Under the pieces are notes generated by a model. It saw only the letters and a program-made list of their open reading frames with translations. It searched no databases and was not told where the DNA came from. From Boseongicola aestuarii (GTDB lineage Bacteria; Pseudomonadota; Alphaproteobacteria; Rhodobacterales; Rhodobacteraceae), in NCBI RefSeq assembly GCF_900184815.1, contig NZ_FXXQ01000002.1:124001-188000 (forward strand): a stretch of 64,000 bases of DNA. Reading direction: 5' to 3'. This document shows, piece by piece, positions 18,816-27,973 of the stretch (position 1 is its first letter; each line of letters begins with the position of its first letter). Made by a program: the position numbers and the translations under genes.

Positions 18816-20929
18816 GCAGGACGCGCGGCGCGGATCAATTTCAGAATGTCGGACGCCGCATCCGGGATATTGGTCCCCGGCCCGAAGATCGCCTTCACGC
18901 CTGCCGAATACAGGAATTCATAGTCCTGCTGCGGGATGACTCCACCACAGATGACCAAAATATCGCCCGCATCGCGCTCATTCAGGATCTTGATCAGCTT
19001 TGGGGCAAGCGTCTTGTGTCCCGCCGCCTGACTGGAGATTCCGATCACATGCACATCGTTGTCGATGGCATCCTGCGCGGCCTCTTCCGGAGTCTGGAAC
19101 AACGGCCCGACGTCCACATCAAAACCGATATCGGCAAAGGCCGTCGCAATCACTTTGGCGCCGCGGTCATGGCCATCCTGACCCATCTTTACGACCAGCA
19201 TTCGGGGCCGCCGCCCCTCGGCTTCGGCGAAACCCTCGACTTCTTTCTGGATCGCGGCAAAGCCTGCATCACCCTCATAGGCTGCACCGTAAACACCAGA
19301 GAGTGTTTTAACTTCGGCGCGGTGACGTCCAAACACCTTTTCCATCGCCATGCTTATCTCTCCTACCGAAGCGCGTGCCCGTGCCGCATCAACCGCGGCC
19401 GCCAACAGGTTTCCACCCTCAGCCGCGCATTTCTCCAAAGCCGACAACGCGGCCTCGCACGCCGCCGCATCCCGCGTGGCGCGGATGTGCTCAAGTCGCT
19501 CGATCTGGCTGGCGCGCACGCTTTCGTTGTTGATGTCGCGGATATCGATCGGGTCTTCCTTGTCCTTGCGATACTTGTTGACCCCGACGATGACCTCGTC
19601 ACCCTTGTCGATCATCGCCTGACGCTTCGCTGCGGATTCCTCGATCCGAAGCTTTGGCATGCCCGTGGCCACGGCCTTGGTCATACCACCCATTTCATCG
19701 ACTTCCTCGATGATCGCCCAGGCCTTTTCAGCCAATTCAGCCGTCAGGCTTTCGACATAGTAAGACCCGGCCAAGGGATCGACGACATGCGTCACTCCGG
19801 TCTCTTCCTGCAGGATCAACTGCGTGTTGCGCGCAATCCGCGCCGAGAAATCCGTCGGCAAGGCAATCGCCTCGTCCAGCGCATTGGTATGCAGTGATTG
19901 CGTCCCGCCCAAGACCGCGCTCATCGCCTCATAGGCCGTGCGCACAACGTTGTTGTAAGGGTCCTGCTCCTGCAGCGACACGCCCGAAGTCTGGCAATGG
20001 GTGCGCAACATCTTCGAGCGATCGCTCGCCCCGAACTCGTCCATGATCCGGCTCCAAAGCAGACGCGCTGCCCGCAGTTTCGCCGCTTCCATGAAGAAAT
20101 TCATACCGATAGCAAAGAAAAAACTTAAGCGTCCTGCGAACTTGTCCACATCCATGCCGCGCGCGATGGCGGTCCGCACATACTCGCGCCCGTCCGCCAG
20201 CGTAAAGGCCAGCTCCTGCACAAGGTTCGCGCCAGCCTCTTGCATGTGATAGCCCGAGATCGAGATCGAATTGAATTTCGGCATGTGGTCCGAGGTGTAT
20301 TCAATAATGTCGGCAACGATCCGCATCGAAGGTTCAGGCGGGTATACATACGTGTTGCGCACCATGAATTCCTTCAGAATGTCGTTCTGAATGGTCCCGG
20401 CCAAAAGCGCCTTGTCGTGTCCCTGCTCTTCGCCGGCGACAATGAAACTGGCAAGGATCGGAATCACCGCGCCGTTCATTGTCATCGAGACGCTGACCTG
20501 ATCCAGCGGGATCCCGTCAAAGAGGATCTTCATATCCTCGACACTGTCGATCGCGACACCGGCCTTGCCCACATCACCCTCAACACGCGGATGATCGCTG
20601 TCGTATCCGCGATGCGTTGCCAGATCGAAAGCCACCGAAACACCCTGCTGCCCAGCCGCAAGGTTCTTGCGGTAAAAGGCATTGGATTCCTCAGCGGTCG
20701 AAAATCCGGCATACTGGCGGATAGTCCAGGGACGGCCAGCATACATCGTAGCCTTCACCCCACGCGTGAACGGCGCATACCCCGGCGTAGACCCCATATG
20801 ATCAAGCCCCGCGACATCGCTTTCGTCATAAAGCGGTTTCACGCGTATGCCTTCAAGCGTCTCCCACTCGATGTCGCTGATACTTTTGCCGCGAAGTTCT
20901 TTTTCCGCGAGGGACTTCCAGTCGCTCAT
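18812..20929 (-). CDS. mcm: Methylmalonyl-CoA mutase
   Basis: This 705-residue B12-dependent enzyme converts methylmalonyl-CoA to succinyl-CoA, the last step of propionate assimilation. The N-terminal barrel carries the substrate-binding region ([25 protein letters not shown], about 65-90, and [13 protein letters not shown]). The C-terminal cobalamin domain contains DGHDRG at about 580, whose histidine ligates cobalt, plus GGVIPQQDY and the terminal GTNIPDAA. Length and composition match a single-subunit bacterial enzyme. The carboxylase genes that supply its substrate lie upstream on the same strand, separated by a divergent DUF4174 gene. Confidence 0.96.
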   Translation of the reverse strand: MSDWKSLAEKELRGKSISDIEWETLEGIRVKPLYDESDVAGLDHMGSTPGYAPFTRGVKATMYAGRPWTIRQYAGFSTAEESNAFYRKNLAAGQQGVSVAFDLATHRGYDSDHPRVEGDVGKAGVAIDSVEDMKILFDGIPLDQVSVSMTMNGAVIPILASFIVAGEEQGHDKALLAGTIQNDILKEFMVRNTYVYPPEPSMRIVADIIEYTSDHMPKFNSISISGYHMQEAGANLVQELAFTLADGREYVRTAIARGMDVDKFAGRLSFFFAIGMNFFMEAAKLRAARLLWSRIMDEFGASDRSKMLRTHCQTSGVSLQEQDPYNNVVRTAYEAMSAVLGGTQSLHTNALDEAIALPTDFSARIARNTQLILQEETGVTHVVDPLAGSYYVESLTAELAEKAWAIIEEVDEMGGMTKAVATGMPKLRIEESAAKRQAMIDKGDEVIVGVNKYRKDKEDPIDIRDINNESVRASQIERLEHIRATRDAAACEAALSALEKCAAEGGNLLAAAVDAARARASVGEISMAMEKVFGRHRAEVKTLSGVYGAAYEGDAGFAAIQKEVEGFAEAEGRRPRMLVVKMGQDGHDRGAKVIATAFADIGFDVDVGPLFQTPEEAAQDAIDNDVHVIGISSQAAGHKTLAPKLIKILNERDAGDILVICGGVIPQQDYEFLYSAGVKAIFGPGTNIPDAASDILKLIRAARPA

Positions 20930-21037
20930 CGAAACATCTCCTGATTGTGGGTCTTGCAGGTGAAATTGCCGTGACCTGACGATAAACCCCTACGCATTTC
21001 GCGAATGAGACATATATTCTCCCTGAACGGAGACCTT

Positions 21038-21526
21038 ATGACCGCACCGCGATTGACAGTTCTGATTGCATCCGCCGCTCTGGCGATGACCGCAACACTT
21101 GCGCCCGCCGCTGACGCAACAGTTAGCGAATTGACATCTGTCGAGCTTTGGCAAGAAGACAAAACAACCGTGTTCGACGCACAAGATGTTGATCTGGCTG
21201 ACTTTCTCTGGATCGCGCGCCCGGTAGTCGTCTTTGCGGATACTCCTGCCGACCCTGCATTCCAGCAGCAACTTGAGCTTCTGCTAGAGCGCGTGGATGA
21301 ACTTGTCGCGCGCGACGTCGTGATCATCACCGATACATCCCCCCGAGACCTCACGGACGTGCGCCGCAAATTGCGGCCGCGTGGGTTCATGCTGACGCTG
21401 ATCGGCAAGGATGGCGGTGTGAAACTGCGCAAACCGTTCCCTTGGGACGTGCGCGAATTGTCACGCTCCATCGACAAGATGCCGCTGCGGCGCCAGGAAA
21501 TCCGCGACAGCGCATCCCTTAACTGA
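21038..21526 (+). CDS. DUF4174 secreted protein
   Basis: This 162-residue protein has a signal peptide (MTAPRLTVLIASAALAMTATLAPAADA, first 26 residues) and a thioredoxin-like DUF4174 domain. Typical parts are LADFLWIARPVVVFADTPADPAFQQQL and the later DVVIITDTSPRD followed by GFMLTLIGKDGGVKLRKPFPWDVRELSRSIDKMPLRRQEI. It lacks a CXXC motif. The ATG at 21038 is preferred to the one at 21005 because the signal peptide starts there. It stands alone on the plus strand between mcm and pccA. Proteins of this type are common in Rhodobacterales and have no established role. Confidence 0.8.
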   Translation: MTAPRLTVLIASAALAMTATLAPAADATVSELTSVELWQEDKTTVFDAQDVDLADFLWIARPVVVFADTPADPAFQQQLELLLERVDELVARDVVIITDTSPRDLTDVRRKLRPRGFMLTLIGKDGGVKLRKPFPWDVRELSRSIDKMPLRRQEIRDSASLN

Positions 21527-21554
21527 AACGCCGCGCTTATTTTGGCACAATCGA

Positions 21555-23555
21555 TCACTCGAACTCCATGATGATCTCGTCCACCTGAAGACTGTCTCCG
21601 GCGGCGGCCTTGATGGCCGAAACGCGGCCCTTCCTTTCGGCGCGTAGGATGTTCTCCATCTTCATTGCCTCGATGGTACACAGCGCCTGACCTTCCTGAA
21701 TCTCCTGCCCCTCTTCGACGGCAATAGAGACGATCAGCCCCGGCATGGGGCAAAGTAGCATCTTTGAAGTGTCCCGCGGCACTTTCTCGGGCATTTTCGC
21801 AACCAGTTCAGCCTGCCGCGGCGTGCGCACGACCACGTTCAGGTCCGCCCCACGATAGCGAAGCCGTGCCCCGTCGCGAATGAAGTCGGTCTTCACGATC
21901 ATCGGCGTTCCGCCAACGCTCCCCTCGAACAAGCGACACCCCAGTGTCCAGTCCGAAACCACTTCCATGGTCTGACCATCCTCGAAGGCAACCGTCGTGC
22001 AACCATTGTCTTCGGTGATCGAAACCCTGAACTGGTCTTTACCAACATAGACGACCCAATCCGGTGCAATCCGACGCTTGTGGTTCGCCATCGCTCCGGA
22101 AATCTGCGCCGCGCGCGCTTCTTTGCGCATCTTCACATGCGCCGCCACAGCCGCAAGGCGGGCGTTTGTCTTCTCATCCGGCACAACACCCGAAAATCCA
22201 TCCGGATATTGCTCCTCGATGAAGGCGGTCGTCATGTCACCCGAAATAAAGATCGGATGGTCCATGACCGCTGCAAGAAACGGCAGGTTGTGGCCAATAC
22301 CTTCGATCTCGAATGCATCCAGAGCGTTGCGCATTTCCTCGATCGCATCCGAGCGTGTCGGCGCCCACGTACACAGTTTGGCGATCATCGGGTCATAGTA
22401 CATGCTGATCTCGCCGCCCTCGAAAACACCGGTATCATTCCGCACGGCATGGGTTTTCTCGGCCACTTCGGCAGGTGGGCGATAGCGTGTCAGACGCCCG
22501 ATCGATGGCAGGAACCCGCGATAAGGGTCTTCTGCGTAAAGTCGGTTTTCGATCGACCATCCGTTGATCCCGATGTCCGACTGCTTCAGCGACAATACCT
22601 CGCCATACGCCACACGGATCATCTGCTCGACCAGATCGACGCCCGTGATCAGCTCGGTCACAGGATGTTCCACCTGCAATCGCGTGTTCATCTCCAGGAA
22701 ATAGAAATTCTTCTCACCATCGACGATGAATTCGACCGTGCCAGCACTGGCATAGCCCACGGCCTTTGCCAATTCGCACGACTGCTTGCCCATCGCGGCG
22801 CGCGTTTCCTCGTCCAGAAACGGCGAGGGCGCTTCCTCGACGACCTTCTGGTTGCGACGCTGGATCGAACACTCACGTTCATTGAGGTAGATGGTGTTGC
22901 CGTGGCTGTCGGCCAGCACCTGAATTTCGATGTGCCGAGGCTGCGTGACGAACTTTTCAATGAATATCCGGTCATCCCCAAACGAGGACGCCGCCTCGTT
23001 CTTCGAGCTTTGGAAACCCTCGCGCGCTTCATCGTCGTTCCAGGCAATCCGCATACCCTTGCCACCGCCACCGGCACTGGCCTTGATCATCACCGGATAC
23101 CCGACCTCGTTCGAGATCTTCACCGCATCTTCGGCATCCGCGATCAATCCCATGTATCCCGGCACCGTCGATACACCGGCCTCCTGGGCGATCTTCTTGG
23201 ACGTGATCTTGTCACCCATCGCCTCGATTGCCCTCACAGGCGGACCTATGAACGCGACCCCTTCGGCCTCAAGAGCTTGAGCGAACTTCGGATTCTCCGA
23301 CAGGAACCCATAGCCCGGATGCACGGCCTCGGCGCCGGTCTGGCGGATCGCATCCATGATCTTGTCGATCACGATATACGACTGGTTTGCTTGCGGCGGA
23401 CCGATGTGAACGGCCTCGTCCGCCATCTTCACATGCAAAGCATTGCGATCGGCATCGGAATAGACGGCAACCGTCTTGATCCCCATCTTGCGGGCGGTCT
23501 TGATGACCCGGCAGGCAATTTCGCCCCGGTTCGCGATCAGGATTTTCTTGAACAT
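21555..23555 (-). CDS. pccA: Propionyl-CoA carboxylase alpha subunit (biotin-carrying)
   Basis: This 666-residue subunit carries out ATP-dependent biotin carboxylation and holds biotin on its own carrier domain. The biotin carboxylase part spans about 1-450 (MFKKILIANRGEIACRVIKTA at the start, glycine-rich ATP loop GGGGKGMR near 164, EMNTRLQVEHPVTE near 285). A linking BT-type domain follows, and the biotinylation motif EAMKM sits near 630. With PccB it makes methylmalonyl-CoA from propionyl-CoA. Two short lipoprotein genes and a hypothetical gene lie between it and pccB, all on the minus strand. Confidence 0.96.
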   Translation of the reverse strand: MFKKILIANRGEIACRVIKTARKMGIKTVAVYSDADRNALHVKMADEAVHIGPPQANQSYIVIDKIMDAIRQTGAEAVHPGYGFLSENPKFAQALEAEGVAFIGPPVRAIEAMGDKITSKKIAQEAGVSTVPGYMGLIADAEDAVKISNEVGYPVMIKASAGGGGKGMRIAWNDDEAREGFQSSKNEAASSFGDDRIFIEKFVTQPRHIEIQVLADSHGNTIYLNERECSIQRRNQKVVEEAPSPFLDEETRAAMGKQSCELAKAVGYASAGTVEFIVDGEKNFYFLEMNTRLQVEHPVTELITGVDLVEQMIRVAYGEVLSLKQSDIGINGWSIENRLYAEDPYRGFLPSIGRLTRYRPPAEVAEKTHAVRNDTGVFEGGEISMYYDPMIAKLCTWAPTRSDAIEEMRNALDAFEIEGIGHNLPFLAAVMDHPIFISGDMTTAFIEEQYPDGFSGVVPDEKTNARLAAVAAHVKMRKEARAAQISGAMANHKRRIAPDWVVYVGKDQFRVSITEDNGCTTVAFEDGQTMEVVSDWTLGCRLFEGSVGGTPMIVKTDFIRDGARLRYRGADLNVVVRTPRQAELVAKMPEKVPRDTSKMLLCPMPGLIVSIAVEEGQEIQEGQALCTIEAMKMENILRAERKGRVSAIKAAAGDSLQVDEIIMEFE

Positions 23556-23651
23556 GTCCCCTCCTTCGTCGTCCGGCGGGATGCCGAAACGACAACGGTC
23601 GCCGGGGCATTCAGCCCCGACGACCGTCGGTACGTCATTATCTTATTTGAA

Positions 23652-23858
23652 TTACCGGCAGAGTTCCGGTGTGAGATCGTCGCAGAACACCCCGGCCGCA
23701 CCGCCAATTGCAGCACCCGTGACCGCGTTGCCGCCTGTAAGCTCGGCACCAACGGCGCCGATGGCCGCGCCGGACACGCCGCGCTCAAGATCGTTGTCGC
23801 CGCATGCGGCAAGGGTGAGAACCGCAGCAACCGCCGCGAATGTAAGTGTCTTTTGCAT
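23652..23858 (-). CDS. Tiny glycine-zipper lipoprotein
   Basis: This 68-residue protein has a lipoprotein signal ending in the lipobox LAAC (Cys at about 18). The mature part of about 50 residues contains glycine-zipper-like repeats (GAAIGAVGAELTGG and TGAAIGGAAGVFCDD) and two more cysteines near the C-terminus. A perfect AGGAGG ribosome-binding site lies 9 bases before the ATG at 23858, so this start is preferred to 23891. It sits immediately upstream of pccA on the same strand. Similar short lipoproteins are known beside pcc genes in this group, but their role is unknown. Confidence 0.82.
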   Translation of the reverse strand: MQKTLTFAAVAAVLTLAACGDNDLERGVSGAAIGAVGAELTGGNAVTGAAIGGAAGVFCDDLTPELCR

Positions 23859-23995
23859 TGTCTTGTGCCTCCTAATTGGCCCGTTCCACATCCCCTAAAC
23901 GCATAAATGGATGTTCGTGCCCACGACGCAAGTCGGTTTGTCACGCACGGGCCCGCTTCGGCGACCGCTTGCCCAAAGTCAGCCGAAAGATGCGA

Positions 23996-24019
23996 CCTGA
24001 CCTGCTTGTGCAGGTCAGG
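23996..24019. repeat. Perfect 10-bp inverted repeat in the pccA-pccB spacer
   Basis: CCTGACCTGC and GCAGGTCAGG pair perfectly around a TTGT loop. There is no T-run on either side, so this is a weak terminator candidate for the minus-strand gene ending at 24190, or an RNA processing or binding site. The surrounding 23859-24189 stretch, about 330 bases, holds no convincing gene. Confidence 0.6.
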
Positions 24020-24189
24020 CCACCTCGAAGGGGAAGGGTAATAGTATCGATATGCAAAGGCGCGTTTCACGTCATAGGCCGACACCTTCGGAAGGACTCT
24101 GCGGCAGAATCGCCAAGCTGCAAAGCGCAAACGCGCTTGCGAGACGAAATCGGCAGCACCTCGCGCATCGCGGATTGCAAAAGGCGAAA

Positions 24190-24555
24190 TCATGCCACCC
24201 AGGTCCCGTCAAAGGCATCCGGAAAGGACGCTCGCGCCCTGTCCTCATCAATCACCAGCAATGCTTCATAACTCTCGGGATCAAACGGGTCCTCGGCGGC
24301 CACGACTTCGCGGCCAAACAACCAGCTCAGTCTCCCGGCATCCAGATTACCCCGCTCGAAAGGCTCGTTTCCGAAGTAATCCCACAAACAGGCCAGAAAG
24401 GCCGCATCCGCACGACGGTCGGCGGGTCGGCGGTCGGCAAAACGCTCGCGCTGAACGATCTTGGTGATCCCGCGCGGGTTGCCTCGTCGGATTGTGAATT
24501 GGAAATCAGTGCCGGGAAAACGACCCGGAAACCCCCTGTGCTTCAGCATGGGCAC
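24190..24555 (-). CDS. Conserved hypothetical protein of the pcc cluster
   Basis: This 121-residue soluble protein has the pattern LACLWDYFGNEPFERGNLDAGRLSWLFGREVVA in its middle and an acidic C-terminal part with DPESYEALLVIDEDR. The start could be the ATG at 24549 (MLKHRGFPG). There is no signal peptide and no catalytic motif I can name. I recognise it as a type of small protein found between pccA and pccB in Rhodobacterales, but without a function. It is on the same strand as both subunits and is likely co-transcribed with them. Confidence 0.72.
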   Translation of the reverse strand: MPMLKHRGFPGRFPGTDFQFTIRRGNPRGITKIVQRERFADRRPADRRADAAFLACLWDYFGNEPFERGNLDAGRLSWLFGREVVAAEDPFDPESYEALLVIDEDRARASFPDAFDGTWVA

Positions 24556-24618
24556 CCTCCTGACAAAGGGGCCGCGGGGTTTGGTCGGGTGCCGTTGGCA
24601 CCCGACCGGATAGATGGA

Positions 24619-24750
24619 TTACATCTTGTCCATTGTTGGCTCTTCCATGATCGGCTCTGGCTCGACCATGACAACTTCTTCTTGCTGTGCGCAAGCTGCA
24701 ACAACTGTGAACAGGCCAAGGGCCAAGATGGTTTTAATTGTGTTAGACAT
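24619..24750 (-). CDS. Very small lipoprotein (43 residues)
   Basis: The minus strand encodes MSNTIKTILALGLFTVVAAC followed by AQQEEVV and an acidic, proline-rich tail ending in EEPTMDKM. The lipobox VAAC places the lipidated cysteine at residue 20, leaving a mature peptide of about 24 residues. The ribosome-binding sequence AAGGAGG sits at ideal distance from the ATG. The signal and the perfect Shine-Dalgarno sequence make this a convincing gene although it is short. It lies between pccB and the hypothetical gene and resembles the second tiny lipoprotein in front of pccA in design but not in sequence. Confidence 0.8.
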   Translation of the reverse strand: MSNTIKTILALGLFTVVAACAQQEEVVMVEPEPIMEEPTMDKM

Positions 24751-24976
24751 AACTGCCTCCTTCGATGACTTTTGGCCGCGTTCTTTGCGCAGCCGGATTT
24801 CCCAATAGTCGTACTTCTTCGCACGCCTGCCGACAAACTATCCGACGCTGCGGAAATGCCAACCAAAAGATCACGAAAATGCGCGGATAAATGCTGAATA
24901 GCCATTATAGGCGCGAAAAGTTTGCATTCTCGCATCACTTTTTGGCTTTTGTCGCCAGCAAAGAGCGTTCTTATCA

Positions 24977-26509
24977 TCATAGCGGGATGTTGTCGTGCTT
25001 CTTCCAAGGATTGTTCAGCTTCTTGCCGCGAAGCGAGGCGAAGGCGCGACAGATGCGTTTGCGACTCGATTGGGGCATAATCACCTCGTCCACGAAACCA
25101 CGCTCGGCCGCACGGAACGGATTCGCGAAATTGGTTTCGTACTCCTCGGTGCGCGCAGCGATCTTTTCGGCGTCGTCCAGCTCGGACCGATGCAGGATCT
25201 CCGCCGCCCCCTTTGCGCCCATGACCGCCACCTGAGCCGTCGGCCAGGCATAGTTGAAGTCCCCGCGAAGGTGCTTGGACGCCATCACCACATAGGCACC
25301 CCCATAGGCCTTGCGCGTGATAAGCGTGACCTTTGGAACCGTCGCTTCGGCGTAAGCAAAGAGCAACTTCGCGCCGTGCTTGATCACGCCGTCGTATTCC
25401 TGCGCCGTTCCCGGCAAAAAGCCCGGGACATCGACCAAAGTCAGAATCGGGATCTCGAACGCATCGCAGAATCGTACGAACCGCGCGGCTTTCCGGCTGG
25501 AGGCAATATCCAGAACCCCGGCCAGAACCATCGGCTGGTTCGCCACGACACCCACGGTCGAACCTTCAAGACGAATGAACCCGGTCAGAATGTTGCCCGC
25601 GAAATCTTCCTGAATCTCATAAAAATCACCCTCATCGGCAATCTTGTGGATCAATTCCTTCATATCGTAGGGCTGGTTCGGGTTTTGAGGAATCAGCGTA
25701 TCAAGGCTCTCCTCGATCCGGTCCGGGTCGTCGAAGAAAGGCCGCACAGGCGGCTTTTCAAGGTTCGACGCCGGCAAAAAGTCGATCAAACGGCGCGTTT
25801 CCATCAGCGTTTCGACGTCGTCCTTAAACGCCGCATCCGCAACCGAGCTCTTGCGCGTATGCGTTGAGGCGCCACCCAATTCCTCGGCCGTCACGACCTC
25901 GTTGGTGACCGTTTTCACCACGTCAGGCCCGGTCACGAACATATAAGAACTGTCCTGCACCATGAAAATGAAGTCCGTCATGGCGGGCGAATAGACCGCG
26001 CCACCCGCACATGGCCCCATGATCAGGCTGATCTGCGGCACCACGCCCGACGCCAGAACGTTGCGCTGAAATACCTCAGCATAGCCTGCAAGACTTGCAA
26101 CACCCTCCTGGATACGCGCGCCACCGGAGTCGTTGATCCCGATGATCGGCGCGCCATTCTGCATCGCCATGTCCATGATCTTGCAAATTTTTTGCGCGTG
26201 CGTTTCCGACAGCGACCCGCCGAAAACCGTAAAGTCCTGACTGAACACATAGACCATACGGCCATTCACAGTGCCCCAGCCGGTGATCACACCGTCGCCC
26301 GCCGGCTTGCTGTCAGCCATGCCGAAATCGGTCGTGCGATGCGTGACGAACATGTCGAACTCTTCAAACGAGCCTTCGTCCAGAAGCAACTCCACCCGTT
26401 CACGCGCGGTCAGCTTGCCTTTGGCATGCTGCGCCTGCACCCGGCGCTCTCCTCCGCCCGCGCGGGCCGCCTCGCGGCGTCGTTCAAGTTCGGCAAGTAT
26501 ATCGGACAT
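24977..26509 (-). CDS. pccB: Propionyl-CoA carboxylase beta subunit
   Basis: This 510-residue carboxyltransferase subunit transfers the carboxyl group from biotin to propionyl-CoA. It has the two crotonase-like halves of the family: the N-terminal half contains [19 protein letters not shown] and the oxyanion region [16 protein letters not shown] near 145-160. The C-terminal half has [29 protein letters not shown] near 375 and [14 protein letters not shown]. The ATG at 26509 ([11 protein letters not shown]) is preferred over 26524. A TTTGCAAA palindrome lies 72 bases upstream of this start, consistent with control by the regulator encoded at 27974. Confidence 0.96.
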   Translation of the reverse strand: MSDILAELERRREAARAGGGERRVQAQHAKGKLTARERVELLLDEGSFEEFDMFVTHRTTDFGMADSKPAGDGVITGWGTVNGRMVYVFSQDFTVFGGSLSETHAQKICKIMDMAMQNGAPIIGINDSGGARIQEGVASLAGYAEVFQRNVLASGVVPQISLIMGPCAGGAVYSPAMTDFIFMVQDSSYMFVTGPDVVKTVTNEVVTAEELGGASTHTRKSSVADAAFKDDVETLMETRRLIDFLPASNLEKPPVRPFFDDPDRIEESLDTLIPQNPNQPYDMKELIHKIADEGDFYEIQEDFAGNILTGFIRLEGSTVGVVANQPMVLAGVLDIASSRKAARFVRFCDAFEIPILTLVDVPGFLPGTAQEYDGVIKHGAKLLFAYAEATVPKVTLITRKAYGGAYVVMASKHLRGDFNYAWPTAQVAVMGAKGAAEILHRSELDDAEKIAARTEEYETNFANPFRAAERGFVDEVIMPQSSRKRICRAFASLRGKKLNNPWKKHDNIPL

Positions 26510-26580
26510 GTGTTCCCTCCGCACATCAGCACGTCAGAGCTATCGTTTCGTACGCGTCTCGGGAAGCAAAATATGGCATA

Positions 26581-26588
26581 TTTGCAAA
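26581..26588. promoter_or_regulatory. TTTGCAAA operator between pccB and the MFS gene
   Basis: This 8-base palindrome matches the core site known for RamB and PrpR, relatives of the ScfR/PccR regulators. It lies in the divergent spacer between pccB and the exporter gene. Looser half-sites with GCAAA follow at about 26616-26628. Only two other exact copies exist in the window, one of them in front of pccR. Confidence 0.7.
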
Positions 26589-26693
26589 TTTAATGCCAAG
26601 AGGGCGATGCATTCTGCAAATCCGCAAAGGCGGCCGAATTTACGGCCGATTGCTCTGTGGACATGCCCCCGTCAGGCGCGATAGCAGTGTGTA

Positions 26694-27926
26694 ATGTCTT
26701 CCCGCCCCGAGGTCCGGTTTCTGGACCGTTCCACACCCCCACATATCATAACCCTCGTGCTGATGGCCGGGGTTGCTGCGATGAATATGGCGGCATTCCT
26801 GCCTTCTTTGCCGCGTATGACAGTCTATTTCGAAACCGACTACAGCGTCATGCAGCTTTCGGTGTCGCTCTATCTTGCGGCCACCGCGATTCTTCAGCTT
26901 CTGATCGGCCCGCTCAGTGACCGCTACGGACGGCGGCCTATTGTGCTGATTTGCTTTGGTATCTTCATTGCCGCGTCCGTAGGCTGTATGCTTGCACCCA
27001 ACATCGAAGTCTTTCTCGCCTTCAGAATGCTTCAGGGCGCTGTCGCCGTGGGACTTGTGCTGTCGCGCGCCATCGTCCGCGACATGGTCCCGCAAAACGA
27101 GGCAGCGTCGATGATCGGTTATGTCACGATGGGCATGGCGCTGGTCCCGATGGTCGCTCCGATGATCGGCGGCGCGCTGGATCAGCTTTTCGGCTGGCAG
27201 GCGACCTTTGTCTTTTTGATAGCATCCGGGATCGGGGTCTTCGCGCTTTGCTATGCCGACCAGGGGGAGACCGCCTCGGGCGAAGGCAAATCCTTTGCCG
27301 CTCAGGCTCGCGAGTACCCCGAGCTTCTCGCGTCACGGCGGTTCTGGGGCTATGTCTTTTCGGCGGCCTTCGCCAGCGGAGCCTTCTTCGCCTTTCTCGG
27401 CGGTGCGCCGCTGGTCGCCAGCGACGTCTACGGTCTCAGCGCATTTTGGGCGGGCTTCGGCTTCGGCGCCCCCGCAATCGGCTATGCAACGGGAAACTAT
27501 ATTTCCGGGCGCTACTCGACTCGCATAGGCATCAACCGAATGATCCAGGCTGGCGCTTTGATCACCTCCGCCGGGATGGTTTTGGCCCTTGCCATCAGCC
27601 TCGCCGGATATGGCTCGGCCGTGACGTTCTTTGGTCTTTGCACATTTGTCGGCATCGGCAACGGCCTTATCATGCCGAACGCAACAGCCGGCATGTTGTC
27701 CGTGCGTCCACACCTTGCCGGAACGGCGTCCGGGCTTGGCAGCTCAATTCTCATCGGCGGAGGCGCTGTCTTATCGGCCTTTGCGGGCGTCGCGCTTGGG
27801 TGGGGAGCCACCGACGTGCCCTTGCTGATCATCATGGCGATCTCGGCCTGCCTCGGCTTTCTCTCGATCCTTTTCGTCGTCGCGCGCGAAAAACGCCTCG
27901 CCGAAAACGGAGCCTTGCCGGATTAG
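26694..27926 (+). CDS. MFS multidrug efflux transporter, Bcr/CflA type
   Basis: This 410-residue transporter has about twelve helices. It carries motif A in GPLSDRYGRRPIVLICFG (about residues 64-81), an RAIVRDMVP segment near 122 and motif-C-like GMALVPMVAPMIGGAL typical of drug/proton antiporters. It is divergent from pccB and precedes pccR by only 47 bases on the same strand. The placement inside the propionate regulon suggests it could export an acid or acyl by-product, or simply share regulation. That is inference; the family mostly exports drugs or amino acids. Confidence 0.9.
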   Translation: MSSRPEVRFLDRSTPPHIITLVLMAGVAAMNMAAFLPSLPRMTVYFETDYSVMQLSVSLYLAATAILQLLIGPLSDRYGRRPIVLICFGIFIAASVGCMLAPNIEVFLAFRMLQGAVAVGLVLSRAIVRDMVPQNEAASMIGYVTMGMALVPMVAPMIGGALDQLFGWQATFVFLIASGIGVFALCYADQGETASGEGKSFAAQAREYPELLASRRFWGYVFSAAFASGAFFAFLGGAPLVASDVYGLSAFWAGFGFGAPAIGYATGNYISGRYSTRIGINRMIQAGALITSAGMVLALAISLAGYGSAVTFFGLCTFVGIGNGLIMPNATAGMLSVRPHLAGTASGLGSSILIGGGAVLSAFAGVALGWGATDVPLLIIMAISACLGFLSILFVVAREKRLAENGALPD

Positions 27927-27944
27927 CAAAATACGACCACCCTG

Positions 27945-27952
27945 TTTGCAAA
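27945..27952. promoter_or_regulatory. TTTGCAAA operator in front of pccR
   Basis: An exact TTTGCAAA palindrome is located 21 bases before the pccR start, between the exporter stop and the regulator gene. Its position over the likely promoter or leader suggests autoregulation, as is known for RamB-type regulators. A TAGCAAAA half-site lies about 20 bases upstream. Confidence 0.7.
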
Positions 27953-27973
27953 CTTGCCAGCACGGAATCGCAC

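Noticed and set aside
22080-23906. A 608-codon open frame on the plus strand opposite pccA.
   Set aside because: It is an antisense shadow of the carboxylase gene, has the composition expected of a mirrored GC-rich gene and no recognisable domain.
23537-24193. A 218-codon minus-strand frame covering the spacer between pccA and the pcc-cluster hypothetical gene.
   Set aside because: It overlaps the convincing small lipoprotein in another frame, and the protein shows no conserved character.
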